The notes: a model not told the origin generated them from the sequence alone. A stretch of DNA of 64,000 bases from Amycolatopsis acididurans (GCF_012328925.1 NZ_JAAXLS010000001.1:310001-374000), one strand, 5' to 3'; counted from the first letter of the stretch, positions 49,830 to 58,734 are shown. Translations and numbers: made by a program.

Positions 49830-50861
49830 GTGAGCGAACAGGAACGCACCTTCGGCCTGTGGTACGACTTCCGCAATCCGGCCCAGTGGCACCGCCCGTT
49901 CAGCAGGCTTTACCGGGAGGCGCTGGACCAGATCGAGTGGGCGGAGAGCATCGGCTTCGGCTCGGTCTGGCTGACCGAGCATCACTTCTGCGACGACGGC
50001 TATACCCCGTCCCCGTTCACCCTCGCCGCGGCGATCGGGGAGCGGACCAGCACGATGCGCATCGGGACCAACCTCATCGTCGCCCCGCTGCACAACCCGG
50101 TGCGGCTCGCCGAGGACGCCGCGACGGTCTCGCTGCTCACGGGCGGCCGCTTCGATCTCGGTCTCGGCCAGGGCTACTGGGCGCCCGAATTCGCCGCGTT
50201 CGGGCGGAACCTGAAGCACCGGCCCAGCCTGCTGGAGGAAAGCGTCGCGTTGATCCGCAGCGCGTGGTCCGGCTCGGCGGAACCGTTCCAGGGCAAGCGG
50301 TTCAGCCTGCCCTCCACCCGCATCACGCCGCTGCCGGAGAGCACCCCGAAGCTGCTCGTCGGCGCGATGGCCGATCCGGCGATCGAGCGCGCCGCCCGTA
50401 TCGCCGACGGCTTCCTCAGCACCCAGAACGCGCACCAGCAGTCCTATCTGGACGCTTTGGGACGGGTGGGCAAGTCCGCTTCGGACGGTGAGATCTACGC
50501 CGGCCAGTGGGCCGTGATCGCCGAGGACCCGGAACGCGAATGGGCCCGCATCGGCGAGCACGCGCTGTACCAGCTCAACAACTACATCGCCTGGGGCGCG
50601 TTCGGCCCGCCCGAGGACGTGCCGCAGTTCACCGACGCGGGCCAGATCCTGGCGGCGGGCGCGTTCCAGCTGTGGGAACCGGCGACCGCGATCGACGAGC
50701 TGACCGCGCTGCTGAAGGACCGGCCGCAGGTCAAGGACGTGCACTTCTGGGCGCAGCTGCCCGGAGAAACCGTGGACAGCGGTTCCGCGCGGCTGGAACT
50801 GCTCGCGAACAAGGTCATCCCCGCCGTACGAGAGCGACTGGCGGTCGAGGTGGCGCGGTGA
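49830..50861 (+). CDS. LLM class flavin-dependent oxidoreductase
   Basis: This 343-residue protein is a bacterial luciferase-like (LLM) enzyme, either FMNH2-dependent oxygenase or F420-dependent. The barrel markers are AESIGFGSVWLTEHHF (about residues 34-49), GERTSTMRIGTNLIVAPLHNP and LLTGGRFDLGLGQGYW. The start is GTG at 49830 with an AAGGAG site. Its stop overlaps the next ligase gene as GTGA. The operon holds a second LLM gene, ligase, hydrolase and SDR, which fits oxygenation of a ketone or aldehyde and CoA activation of the product. A flavin reductase is encoded further down (56293). Confidence 0.9.
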   Translation: MSEQERTFGLWYDFRNPAQWHRPFSRLYREALDQIEWAESIGFGSVWLTEHHFCDDGYTPSPFTLAAAIGERTSTMRIGTNLIVAPLHNPVRLAEDAATVSLLTGGRFDLGLGQGYWAPEFAAFGRNLKHRPSLLEESVALIRSAWSGSAEPFQGKRFSLPSTRITPLPESTPKLLVGAMADPAIERAARIADGFLSTQNAHQQSYLDALGRVGKSASDGEIYAGQWAVIAEDPEREWARIGEHALYQLNNYIAWGAFGPPEDVPQFTDAGQILAAGAFQLWEPATAIDELTALLKDRPQVKDVHFWAQLPGETVDSGSARLELLANKVIPAVRERLAVEVAR

Positions 50862-52387
50862 ACTCCCCGCTGCTGCTCACCGATTTCCTCGACCGGGCAA
50901 GGGAACTGTTCCCCGGCAAGGAAATCGCGCAGTACACCGACGGGGCGCTCGTGCACCGGTACACCTACCGCGACTACCACGACCGGGTGCTGCGGCTCGC
51001 GGGCGCTTTGCGTGAACTGGGCGTGCGGCCCGGCGATCGCGTCGCGACGCTGGCGTGGAACCACTACCGGCACCTCGAGCTGTACTTCGCGGTGCCACTG
51101 GCCGGGGCGGTACTGCACACGGTCAACCTGCGGCTCGAACCGGGCGAGATCGGCTACATTCTCGACCACGCCGACGACCGCCTGATCTTCGCCGACACCT
51201 CGCTGCTGCCCTCGGTCGAACCCGTTCGACGGCACCGGCCGGTGATCGACGAGGCCGGATACGAGGCGCTGATCGCCTCCGCCGAGCCGTTGACCGAACG
51301 CCCGTCGCGGCACGAGGACGACCTGGCCGCGCTGTGCTACACCTCCGGCACCACCGGGCCGCCCAAGGGCGTGGCCTACTCGCACCGGTCGCTGTACCTG
51401 CACACGTTCGCGGCCTGCCTCGCCGACGGGCACGCGATCAGCGAACGCGACACCGTGCTGCACGTCGTGCCCATGTTCCACGCCAACGCGTGGGGCATCC
51501 CGTTCGCGGCGGCCATGACCGGCGCCAACCAGGTGCTGCCCGGTCCGCATCCGGTGCCCGCCGGGATCGCGCGCATCATCGAGGCCGAGCGCGTCACCTA
51601 CACCGGCATGGTGCCCACCGTCGCCGTCGACCTGGTGCGCGAGGCCGCGAAGGCCGACCTGAGCAGCCTGCGGGCACTGGTACTCGGCGGTTCGCCGCCC
51701 GGCGAGGACCTGGTGCGCGACATCGAGGAACGCCTCGGCGTGCCCGCGTTCCAGGGCTGGGGCATGACCGAAATCTCCCCGATGGGCACGTTCTCCCGTC
51801 CGCTGCCCTCGGCCGAGGGCGATCCCGCCGCGCGCCGCCGCTACATCCGCAAACAGGGCAGGCTGCTGCCCGGCCTGCGCTGGCGGCTGGCCGACGACGA
51901 GGGCCGCGACGTGCCGCACGACGGCGTAGCCCGCGGCGAACTGCTCATCAAGGGGCCGTGGGTGGCCACCCGCTACTACCGCGACGAGCATCCCGGATGT
52001 TTCCACGACGGCTGGCTGCACACCGGCGACATCGCCACCATCGATCCCGACGGATACCTCGAGATCGTCGACCGCGCCAAGGACCTGATCAAAAGCGGCG
52101 GCGAGTGGATCAGTTCCGTCGCGCTGGAGCACGCGCTGATGGCCAACCCGGCCGTCGCCGAGGCGGCCGTGATCGCGGTCCCGCACGAACGCTGGCAGGA
52201 ACGCCCGCTGGCGCTGGTGGTTCTCGACAAACCCGTCGACACCGCCGAACTGCTCGCCGGGCTCGACGTGCCGCGGTGGTGGCTGCCCGACGACGTGGTG
52301 GTCGTCGACCAGTTGCCGAGGACCAGCGTCGGCAAGATCGACAAGAGGGCCTTGCGGGAGCGCGCGTACGAGCGGAGGCCCGCATGA
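50858..52387 (+). CDS. Acyl-CoA synthetase (medium/long-chain type)
   Basis: This 509-residue protein is a FadD-type AMP-forming ligase. Motifs are CYTSGTTGPPKGVAYSH (about residues 160-176), VPMFHANAWGIPF (about 205), GWGMTEISP (about 301) and GWLHTGDIATID with the lysine in SVGKIDKRAL. The VNLRLEPGEIGYIL stretch is typical of medium/long-chain ligases. The GTG start at 50858 overlaps the LLM stop, and its own stop overlaps the next LLM start, so three genes are translationally chained. It would activate the acid made by one of the LLM oxygenases. Confidence 0.94.
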   Translation: MNSPLLLTDFLDRARELFPGKEIAQYTDGALVHRYTYRDYHDRVLRLAGALRELGVRPGDRVATLAWNHYRHLELYFAVPLAGAVLHTVNLRLEPGEIGYILDHADDRLIFADTSLLPSVEPVRRHRPVIDEAGYEALIASAEPLTERPSRHEDDLAALCYTSGTTGPPKGVAYSHRSLYLHTFAACLADGHAISERDTVLHVVPMFHANAWGIPFAAAMTGANQVLPGPHPVPAGIARIIEAERVTYTGMVPTVAVDLVREAAKADLSSLRALVLGGSPPGEDLVRDIEERLGVPAFQGWGMTEISPMGTFSRPLPSAEGDPAARRRYIRKQGRLLPGLRWRLADDEGRDVPHDGVARGELLIKGPWVATRYYRDEHPGCFHDGWLHTGDIATIDPDGYLEIVDRAKDLIKSGGEWISSVALEHALMANPAVAEAAVIAVPHERWQERPLALVVLDKPVDTAELLAGLDVPRWWLPDDVVVVDQLPRTSVGKIDKRALRERAYERRPA

Positions 52388-53496
52388 GATTCGGCCTGTT
52401 CTATGTGCTCGAATGCCCCGACCACGACTTCCGCCGCGCCTACCGCGAGATGCTGGCGCAGATCGGCTACGCCGAACGGCTCGGGTTCGACGAGGTGTGG
52501 CTGGCCGAGCACCACGGCAGCGACTACGGTTCGATGCCCTCGCCCCAGGTCGCCGCGGCGGCCGTCGCCGAACGCACCAGCCGGATGCGGATCGGCATCG
52601 CGGTCAGCAACCTCACCTTCGACTGGCCGGTGCGCGTCGCCGAGGACTACGCGATGGTCGACGTGCTCTCCGGCGGCAGGCTCGACTTCGGCGCGGGCCG
52701 CGGATACCAGCCGGGCGAGTTCCGCAACATGGGCGTCGGGGACCGGCAGGACGTCAGCCGCGCGGTGTTCACCGAGGCGCTGGAGATCATCCGCGGGCTG
52801 TGGAGCAAACCGGTGGGGGAGCGGTTTTCCTACCACGGCGAGCATTTCCATATCGACGCGGTGGACTGCAGGCCCGCCCCGGTACAGAAGCCGACCCCGC
52901 CGATCTACGTCGCCTCCATCAGCCCGCAGACCTTCGAACTCGCGCAACGCGACAATCTGCTCATCACGCCGACCCTGATGACGCTGCCGGAGCTCAACCG
53001 GCTGGTGGTCGGGTTCAAACGCGACCTCATCACGGGCGGCCGCGATCCGCTGTCGCTGGATTTCCCGATGAACTGGCAGATCCACCTCGCCGAGACCGAA
53101 GGCCAGGCGCTGGCCGACGTCGCCGGCCCGCTGTCCTGGTACTACCGCAACGTGCTCGACCTCGTGCCGCACGGGCCGCGGGTGCCACGCACGTACGAGC
53201 GCTACGCCGAACTCGTCGCCGCGTCCGAGGAAGCGGGCGGGCTGACGCTGGAAGGCCTGCGGGAAAGCGGGGTCGTCTATGCCGGTGACCCCGCGGGGCT
53301 GATCGCCGAGATCGAAAACCTGTACCAGGAAACCGGTTTGCAGCACCTCATCTGCTGGATGCGCTTCGGCGGGCTGGCACACGAGAAGGTGCTCAGGTCC
53401 ATGGAGTTGTTCGCCGAGCACGTCATGCCCAGATTCCGCGACCGCCCGCCCGTCGTGCCCCGGGCACTGCGCGCGGAGGCCGCCGCGATCAGCTGA
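52384..53496 (+). CDS. LLM class flavin-dependent oxidoreductase
   Basis: This 370-residue protein is a second LLM enzyme with clear barrel signatures: GYAERLGFDEVWLAEHHGSDYG (about residues 28-49), ERTSRMRIGIAVSNL and SGGRLDFGAGRGYQPGEF (about 98-115). The ATG at 52384 overlaps the ligase stop as ATGA. It differs markedly from the LLM protein two genes upstream, so the two probably act on different substrates or steps. Which flavin or deazaflavin is used cannot be decided by eye. The C-terminal part has the CWMRFGGLAHEKVLRSM region typical of monooxygenase members. Confidence 0.92.
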   Translation: MRFGLFYVLECPDHDFRRAYREMLAQIGYAERLGFDEVWLAEHHGSDYGSMPSPQVAAAAVAERTSRMRIGIAVSNLTFDWPVRVAEDYAMVDVLSGGRLDFGAGRGYQPGEFRNMGVGDRQDVSRAVFTEALEIIRGLWSKPVGERFSYHGEHFHIDAVDCRPAPVQKPTPPIYVASISPQTFELAQRDNLLITPTLMTLPELNRLVVGFKRDLITGGRDPLSLDFPMNWQIHLAETEGQALADVAGPLSWYYRNVLDLVPHGPRVPRTYERYAELVAASEEAGGLTLEGLRESGVVYAGDPAGLIAEIENLYQETGLQHLICWMRFGGLAHEKVLRSMELFAEHVMPRFRDRPPVVPRALRAEAAAIS

Positions 53497-53526
53497 GAAG
53501 TCCCACGCACAGGAAGGCAGTCCACG

Positions 53527-54327
53527 ATGGCATATCTGGAAACCGAGGGAAGCAGGCGCGTCTACTTCGAGCACTACAGCGGTCAGGGCAGGCCCATCGT
53601 GCTCGTGCACGGCTGGTGCGCCAACGCGCGCTGCTGGGACACGGTCGCGCCGGCGCTGCGTGCCAACGGAAACGAGGTCGTGCTCATCGACCTGCGGACG
53701 TGCGGGCGGTCGGACAACGACTTCGACGACGCCTCCATCGACGCGCTCGGCTCCGACGTGGTCGCCCTGTGCACGCGGCTCGGCCTGCGCTCCCCGGTGA
53801 TCAACGGGTGGTCGCTCGGCGGGGCCGTCGCGGTCGACGCCGTCGCGAAGCTCGGCGCCGGTGCCGGTGGTCTCGTGCTCACCGGCGGCGCCACCCCGCG
53901 CTACACGTCCACATCGGACTGGCCGCACGGCGGCACCACCGAGGACGTGGAAGGCGTGCTCGCCGGGCTGGCCGCCGACCGGGCCACCACGCTGAAGGGC
54001 GTGGCGGACGCGGTGTGCGCCAAGCCCGTCAGCCCGGAGGTCGTCGCGTGGATGTGGGGCATGTTCTGCGAAATGGGGCCCGGTGGCGACGCGTCGCTGC
54101 GTGACCTCGCCGGTATCGACCAGCGCAAGGCGCTCGGCTCGCTCGCGCTGCCGGTGCTGTTCCTGCACGGCGACCAGGACGGGTTCGTGCCGTTCAGCGG
54201 CGCGCAGGCCGCGGCGGAGCTGTGCGTGGACGCCACACTCGTGCCGTTCCCCGGCTGCGGGCACGCGCCGTTTCTGGAGGACCGCGAAACCTACCTCGCC
54301 GAACTGACCGCCTTCCTCGCACGATGA
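53527..54327 (+). CDS. Alpha/beta hydrolase
   Basis: This 266-residue protein has the complete alpha/beta hydrolase catalytic set: the HGW oxyanion region (VLVHGWCAN, about residue 27), nucleophile elbow NGWSLGGAV (about 93-101), the acid in LHGDQDGFVP (about 220) and the histidine in CGHAPF (about 248). The ATG at 53527 follows an AGGAAGG site. Its stop overlaps the next SDR gene as ATGA. In this operon it probably hydrolyses an ester, lactone or beta-diketone formed by a flavin oxygenase. Confidence 0.91.
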   Translation: MAYLETEGSRRVYFEHYSGQGRPIVLVHGWCANARCWDTVAPALRANGNEVVLIDLRTCGRSDNDFDDASIDALGSDVVALCTRLGLRSPVINGWSLGGAVAVDAVAKLGAGAGGLVLTGGATPRYTSTSDWPHGGTTEDVEGVLAGLAADRATTLKGVADAVCAKPVSPEVVAWMWGMFCEMGPGGDASLRDLAGIDQRKALGSLALPVLFLHGDQDGFVPFSGAQAAAELCVDATLVPFPGCGHAPFLEDRETYLAELTAFLAR

Positions 54328-55031
54328 GCACCTGGCTGGTCACCGGCGGATCGCGCGGCATCGGCCGGGCGGTGGTCTCCTACGTCGCCGAGGCGGGGGA
54401 GAACGTCGCCGCGTTGTCCCGCTCGCCCGCCTCGGAGTTCGGCGAGCGGGTGCTGGAGGTCAAGGCGGACGTGACCGACCCCGAGTCCATCGGCCGCGGG
54501 ATCGACGCCGTGGTGGACCATTTCGGCTCGCTCGACGTCGTGGTCAACGTCGCCGGCGTGCACCGGGGCGGCCGGATCGACGGGCTGGAGCGGGGTGCGT
54601 GGGACGAGGTGCTGTCCACCAACCTCACCGGAGCCTACGAGGTGTGCCGCGCGGCGGTACCGGTGCTGCCCTCCGGCGGCGCGGTCGTGAACGTCGGCGC
54701 GGTCGTGGGCCTGCGTGGTTTTCCCGGCGACGTCGCCTACGGCTCGGCGAAGGCGGGACTGAGCGGGCTTACCCAGGTGCTCGCGGTGGAACTCGCGCCA
54801 CGCGGCATCCGGGTGAACCTCGTGGTGCCGGGCTTTGTGGACACCGACATGACCGCGGGGCTGAGCGAGCGCGCGCGGCAGCGGGTTCTCGACACGATCC
54901 CGGCCGGGCGTACCGGAACTCCGCGCGAGATCGCGGAGGTCATCGTCGCGGTGGCCCGCTCGACGTACATGACGGGCGCGACGGTGCCGGTGGACGGCGG
55001 GCTGCTCGCCACGTTCGGGGGCGGCAGGTGA
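54324..55031 (+). CDS. SDR family protein with altered catalytic serine
   Basis: This 235-residue protein is a FabG-like short-chain dehydrogenase. The cofactor motif is TGGSRGIG (about residues 7-14), and Y-x3-K occurs as YGSAK. The serine that normally lies 13 residues before the tyrosine (GSVVG in FabG) is alanine here (GAVVG). The fold and cofactor site look intact. The enzyme may use another residue, act only as a reductase with low activity, or be a binding protein. The start overlaps the hydrolase stop as ATGA. It ends the operon that begins at 49830. Confidence 0.89.
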   Translation: MSTWLVTGGSRGIGRAVVSYVAEAGENVAALSRSPASEFGERVLEVKADVTDPESIGRGIDAVVDHFGSLDVVVNVAGVHRGGRIDGLERGAWDEVLSTNLTGAYEVCRAAVPVLPSGGAVVNVGAVVGLRGFPGDVAYGSAKAGLSGLTQVLAVELAPRGIRVNLVVPGFVDTDMTAGLSERARQRVLDTIPAGRTGTPREIAEVIVAVARSTYMTGATVPVDGGLLATFGGGR

Positions 55032-55078
55032 TGCCGTCGTCGTGACGAGGAGCCGCTTGTTTACCACTTCGTGTTCGC

Positions 55079-55095
55079 GGTGTGCGACGCACACC
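55079..55095. promoter_or_regulatory. 17-bp palindrome upstream of the LLM-flavin reductase operon
   Basis: GGTGTGC-GAC-GCACACC is a perfect inverted repeat with a three-base centre, in the 114-bp gap before the gene at 55146. The GAF/PucR-type regulator downstream or another factor could bind here. A GTTTACC sequence lies about 20 bases upstream. It may also form a hairpin in the leader RNA. Confidence 0.5.
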
Positions 55096-55145
55096 AGGCC
55101 CATTTTCCTAGCCCCCTTGAGTAACGACAGAGAAGGAGTTCATCC

Positions 55146-56234
55146 ATGGACGTCGGCATGCTGCTCGTCTTCCAGAACTGGTTCGACAACGTCAGCGACG
55201 AAGAGGTGTTCACCCGCGAGCTGAAAATGGGGGTGGCGGCCGAGCAGTACGGGTTCGATTCGGTGTGGTCGGCTGAGCACCATTTCGACGACTACTCGAT
55301 GTGCCCGGACAACCTGCAGATCATGGCCTGGATCGCGGGTCAGACCTCGCGGATCAAACTGGGCACCGGTGCGGTCATCCTGCCGTGGAACGATCCGCTG
55401 CGGGTCGTGGAGAAGGTCCAGATGCTCGACCACATGTCCGGTGGCCGGGTGCTGTTCGGCATGGGCCGCGGCCTGGCGAAGATGGAGTACGAAGGCTTCC
55501 GCACCGACATGAACGAATCGCGCGGACGATTCGACGAGGCCGCGGAGATGATCATCCGCGGGCTGCGCAACGGATACGTCGAGAACGACGGCCCGTACTA
55601 CAAGCAGCCGCGGGTCAACGTGCGGCCCGGCCCGAACGGGCGGTCCTGGGACGGGCGGCTGTTCGGCGTCGCGATGTCGCCGGACTCCATCCCGGCGGTC
55701 GCCCACCTCGGCGCCCAGATGATGACGTTCATGCAGTACGACTTCCCGCAGCACGCCGAGGCACTCAACCGCTGGCGTGCCCTGCACCGGGAGGAGCACG
55801 GCACCGAGCCGGGACCGGCGCTGATCCAGGACTTCGTGTACTGCCACGAGGATCCCGACGAGGCGAAGGCGATCGCGCACGAGCACATCTCGCGGTACTT
55901 CCTCTCGGTCATCAAGCACTACGACTTCGCCGGTTCGCACTGGCGGGAGACGAGGGGATACGAGGCCTACCAGGCCGGTGCGGACATGATCCGCGAGGCG
56001 GGTATGGAGGCCGCGGCCAGCGCGTACGTCGAGGCCAACGTCTACGGCACGCCCGAGCAGATCGTCGAGAAGTACGCCGAGCGCAGGGAGATCGGCGGGG
56101 ACTTCATGGCCAACGTCGCGTTCTGTTTCGGCGGCCTGCCGCTGGAGCGGGCCGAGGCCAGCCAGAAGCTCTTCGGCGAGAAGGTCGTGCCGGAACTGCA
56201 CAAGATGACCGCCCGTACCCCGGCCGCGGTGTGA
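55146..56234 (+). CDS. LLM class flavin-dependent monooxygenase
   Basis: This 362-residue protein is a luciferase-like monooxygenase. Barrel markers are EQYGFDSVWSAEHHFDDY (about residues 33-50), TSRIKLGTGAVILPWNDP and SGGRVLFGMGRGLAKMEY (about 98-115). The ATG at 55146 has a GAAGGAG site. It is followed by a flavin reductase gene, so it is probably a two-component FMNH2-dependent oxygenase, the type that performs Baeyer-Villiger or limonene-type oxidation of terpenoids. A perfect 34-bp palindrome separates the two genes. The later KMTARTPAAV tail is short. Confidence 0.93.
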   Translation: MDVGMLLVFQNWFDNVSDEEVFTRELKMGVAAEQYGFDSVWSAEHHFDDYSMCPDNLQIMAWIAGQTSRIKLGTGAVILPWNDPLRVVEKVQMLDHMSGGRVLFGMGRGLAKMEYEGFRTDMNESRGRFDEAAEMIIRGLRNGYVENDGPYYKQPRVNVRPGPNGRSWDGRLFGVAMSPDSIPAVAHLGAQMMTFMQYDFPQHAEALNRWRALHREEHGTEPGPALIQDFVYCHEDPDEAKAIAHEHISRYFLSVIKHYDFAGSHWRETRGYEAYQAGADMIREAGMEAAASAYVEANVYGTPEQIVEKYAERREIGGDFMANVAFCFGGLPLERAEASQKLFGEKVVPELHKMTARTPAAV

Positions 56235-56241
56235 CGAGGAG

Positions 56242-56275
56242 CCTGTGGTCCCCGGCCCGGGCCGGGGACCACAGG
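56242..56275. terminator. Perfect 34-bp palindrome between LLM oxygenase and flavin reductase
   Basis: Bases 56242-56258 (CCTGTGGTCCCCGGCCC) are exactly complementary to 56259-56275, without any mismatch or gap. In RNA it would fold into a very stable GC hairpin with the usual tight loop. It lies seven bases after the LLM stop and 17 bases before the reductase start. There is no T run, so it may be a U-less actinobacterial terminator, a partial terminator, an mRNA processing or stability element, or a DNA-level site. Confidence 0.7.
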
Positions 56276-56292
56276 CGGGGAAGGCAGGGACC

Positions 56293-56781
56293 ATGTCGGC
56301 GTTGACGGAGAACTTCCGTGACGTCATGGCCGGGGTGTGCACGCCCGTCTCGGTGGTGACCACAATGGACGGAGCGCGACCGCACGGCACCACGGTGAGC
56401 GCGTTCTCCTCGCTGTCGATGCGGCCGCCGATGGTGCTCGTCGCGCTGGACCGCGCCTCGGCCCTGCTCGCGCTCGTGCGGGAAACCGGCCGGTTCGGGC
56501 TCAACGTGCTCGCCTGCGGCCAGGCCGGACTGGCGAAACGGTTCGCGGGCAAGGGAAACGACAAGTTCGACGGCGTCGACTGGGCACCGGCGAACGGGCT
56601 GCCCCGGCTTCCCGGGGTGGCGGGATGGCTCGCCTGTCAGGTCTCCAGCGTGGTCGACGGCGGCGACCACATGGTCGTGATGGGCGCGGTCGAGGCGGCG
56701 CAGCGCACGGTCGCGCCACCACTGACCTACCACGCCCGCTCGTTCGGAACACACTGGAGGGGCGAGGAGATCGCGGGCTGA
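56293..56781 (+). CDS. Flavin reductase family protein
   Basis: This 162-residue protein belongs to the HpaC/flavin reductase-like family, which supplies reduced FMN to a partner oxygenase. Typical segments are TPVSVVTTMDG (about residues 17-27), GTTVSAFSSLSMRPPMVLVAL (about 32-52) and the FGLNVLACGQ strand. The ATG at 56293 has a GGCAGGGA site after the palindrome. The natural partner is the LLM oxygenase at 55146, and it might also serve the LLM proteins at 49830 and 52384. The C-terminal THWRGEE is shorter than in many homologues. Confidence 0.9.
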   Translation: MSALTENFRDVMAGVCTPVSVVTTMDGARPHGTTVSAFSSLSMRPPMVLVALDRASALLALVRETGRFGLNVLACGQAGLAKRFAGKGNDKFDGVDWAPANGLPRLPGVAGWLACQVSSVVDGGDHMVVMGAVEAAQRTVAPPLTYHARSFGTHWRGEEIAG

Positions 56782-56873
56782 GGTGCGGCTTTGCCCGATC
56801 GGGGGCATGGACGTGAGCAGGGGCGGTCAGGCACAGTGGGACCGGCCTGCGTTCACCGGTGAAGGCGGTTTCG

Positions 56874-58709
56874 ATGCGCGACTCGACGATGAGTGTGCCC
56901 ACATCGCGCGAGGGGCAGTGGCGCGCGCACCGGGAGCGCGAGGTCATCGCGGCGTTCGCCGAAATCACCACCGAGGCGCTGACCACCACGCCGCTGGAGA
57001 ACCTGCTGGGCCTGCTCGGCAAGCAGCTGTGCCACCTGCTCGGGGTAACCCGCTGCTCGGTGTACCTGCGCGGCGAGGACAACCGGTTCCGCGGCGCGGC
57101 CGGGTACTGCGAGCAGGACGGCGACATCTCCGCGGCGGTGCAGGCGCAGGAGGCGGGCATCCCCGGCGACCGGTTCAGCCGCGAGGTGATCGAATCCGCC
57201 GCGCCGGTGCTCATCAACGACGTGGCCAGGGACCCGCGCCCGCACCGGCGCACCATGGAGTACTGGCACGTGCGCGCGATGCTCGGCGTGCCGCTGGTGT
57301 TCGACGGCAAGGTCATCGGCCTGATCTTCGTGGACAACGTCGAGCAGGACCACGTGTACTCCGACGAGGACGTCGCGCTCGCCGAACTGTTCGCCAGACT
57401 CGGTGCGATCTTCCTGCGGCAGGCGATGCTCAACGCGCATCTCAAGCGCAAGGCCGCGCAGGTCGTGCGGCAGAAGAACATGCTCGCCTACCTCGCCGAC
57501 GTGCACCAGAAGCTCACCAACGCGGTGCTCGACGGCGCGAGCATCCAGACCGTCGTGACGTTGCTCGGCGAGCTGTCCGCGAAACCGGTGGTGCTCTACG
57601 ACGAGGACTTCCGGGTGCTCGCGTGGGCCGCGCCCCCGGGGCTGAAGATGGCCGAGGCGCCCGCGCTCGCGCCGCGCGTGCGCGAGCTGCCCTCGGTCAA
57701 GGAGACGCTGGCGACGCTGAGCGCGAGCCGCCCGTCGGCCGTCGTGCCGCACACGCTGGCGGTCGGGCTCGGCCGCCGGCATCTGATGTGCCGTCTGGTC
57801 ATCGAGGGGCAGCCCAGCGGGTATCTCGGCATCGTCGAGGTCGGGCGGAGCCTGGAACACCGCGACAGCAAACTCGCCGAGCACGGGGCCACCGTCCTGT
57901 CGCTGCAGATCCTCTCGGAGCGCCGCCAGGCCGAGGCCGAGGGCCAGGCGCGTGAGGACTATCTGTCCGATCTGCTGCACAGCACGCGCGACGCGGAGCA
58001 ACTCGCCCGGCGGGGCCCGCAGTTCGGGGTGGACCTGTCCCGGCCGCACGTGCTGGTGCGGTTCGTCCTCGACGCGGGGTCGCAGAACGTGAGCGTGTCC
58101 GCGGGCCGGAAGCTGGTGATCCGGCGGCTCGCCGCGGCTCCCGGCCTGGCGAACCCGGCGGCGGTGAGCCTGCCCGGTGCGGTCATCGCGTTGCTGCGGC
58201 TGCCGGAGGGCGGCGGCCCGGAAGACCTGCGGGAAACGATCGGGCAGGTGCGTTCGTCATTGTCGCCACGGCTGCACATTCACACGGCGGTGATTTCGGC
58301 GGTGTGCCGGGCGGCGGAGGACTTCCCGCTGGCACACCGGGAATTGCGCGAGATCGACGAGCTGGCCCGATCCTTCGGCTGGCGCGGCGGGGTGCTGACC
58401 GCGGACGAACTGGGCCTGTTCCGGGTGATCGCCTCCAGCGGCCGGGTCAAGGAAGCGGTGCATTTCGCCCACGGCTTCCTCGAATCCCTGCGCAGTGATC
58501 AGGATGACACGCTACTGGACACCTGGCGGGCGTTCGTGCAGGCAGAGGGCCGCGTGCAGGCCACGGCGACAGAACTGGGCGTGCACGAGAACACCATCCG
58601 ATACCGCCTCGGCAAGATCAAACGTCTGATCGGGCGTGATCCCTCAGGCCTGGACTGCCTGCTGCAGGCGCGGATGGCGTTTCAGATCCTCGACCTCGCC
58701 GGCTGGTGA
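56874..58709 (+). CDS. GAF-domain transcriptional regulator with PucR-type HTH
   Basis: This 611-residue protein has a GAF sensor domain at about residues 30-185 (LLGVTRCSVYLRGEDNRFRG and MLGVPLVFDGKVIGLIFVDN), a helical linker around residue 195, a central region (about 215-440), and a C-terminal PucR/CdaR-type helix-turn-helix (about 555-605: VQATATELGVHENTIRYRLGKIKRL). Such proteins activate catabolic operons upon small-molecule binding. The ATG at 56874 has an AAGG site at the right spacing; GTG at 56859 is possible. It follows the LLM-reductase operon and probably controls it. A histidine just before the dimerisation helix (VHFAHGF) is unusual but unproven. Confidence 0.91.
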   Translation: MRDSTMSVPTSREGQWRAHREREVIAAFAEITTEALTTTPLENLLGLLGKQLCHLLGVTRCSVYLRGEDNRFRGAAGYCEQDGDISAAVQAQEAGIPGDRFSREVIESAAPVLINDVARDPRPHRRTMEYWHVRAMLGVPLVFDGKVIGLIFVDNVEQDHVYSDEDVALAELFARLGAIFLRQAMLNAHLKRKAAQVVRQKNMLAYLADVHQKLTNAVLDGASIQTVVTLLGELSAKPVVLYDEDFRVLAWAAPPGLKMAEAPALAPRVRELPSVKETLATLSASRPSAVVPHTLAVGLGRRHLMCRLVIEGQPSGYLGIVEVGRSLEHRDSKLAEHGATVLSLQILSERRQAEAEGQAREDYLSDLLHSTRDAEQLARRGPQFGVDLSRPHVLVRFVLDAGSQNVSVSAGRKLVIRRLAAAPGLANPAAVSLPGAVIALLRLPEGGGPEDLRETIGQVRSSLSPRLHIHTAVISAVCRAAEDFPLAHRELREIDELARSFGWRGGVLTADELGLFRVIASSGRVKEAVHFAHGFLESLRSDQDDTLLDTWRAFVQAEGRVQATATELGVHENTIRYRLGKIKRLIGRDPSGLDCLLQARMAFQILDLAGW

Positions 58710-58723
58710 CGAGTTCGCTCGAG

Positions 58724-58734
58724 AACATTGTTCA
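58724..58734. promoter_or_regulatory. GAACATTGTTC palindrome
   Basis: A perfect 11-bp palindrome lies in the AT-rich gap between the GAF regulator gene and a small ORF. Ten of its bases recur at 45805-45814, the divergent control region of the ligase/SDR genes. A shared regulator is the simplest explanation. Confidence 0.45.

Noticed and set aside
56782..56873. TGCCC-n6-GGGCA hairpin after the flavin reductase as a terminator
   Set aside because: The stem is only five pairs and has no T tract, so it is too weak to call.
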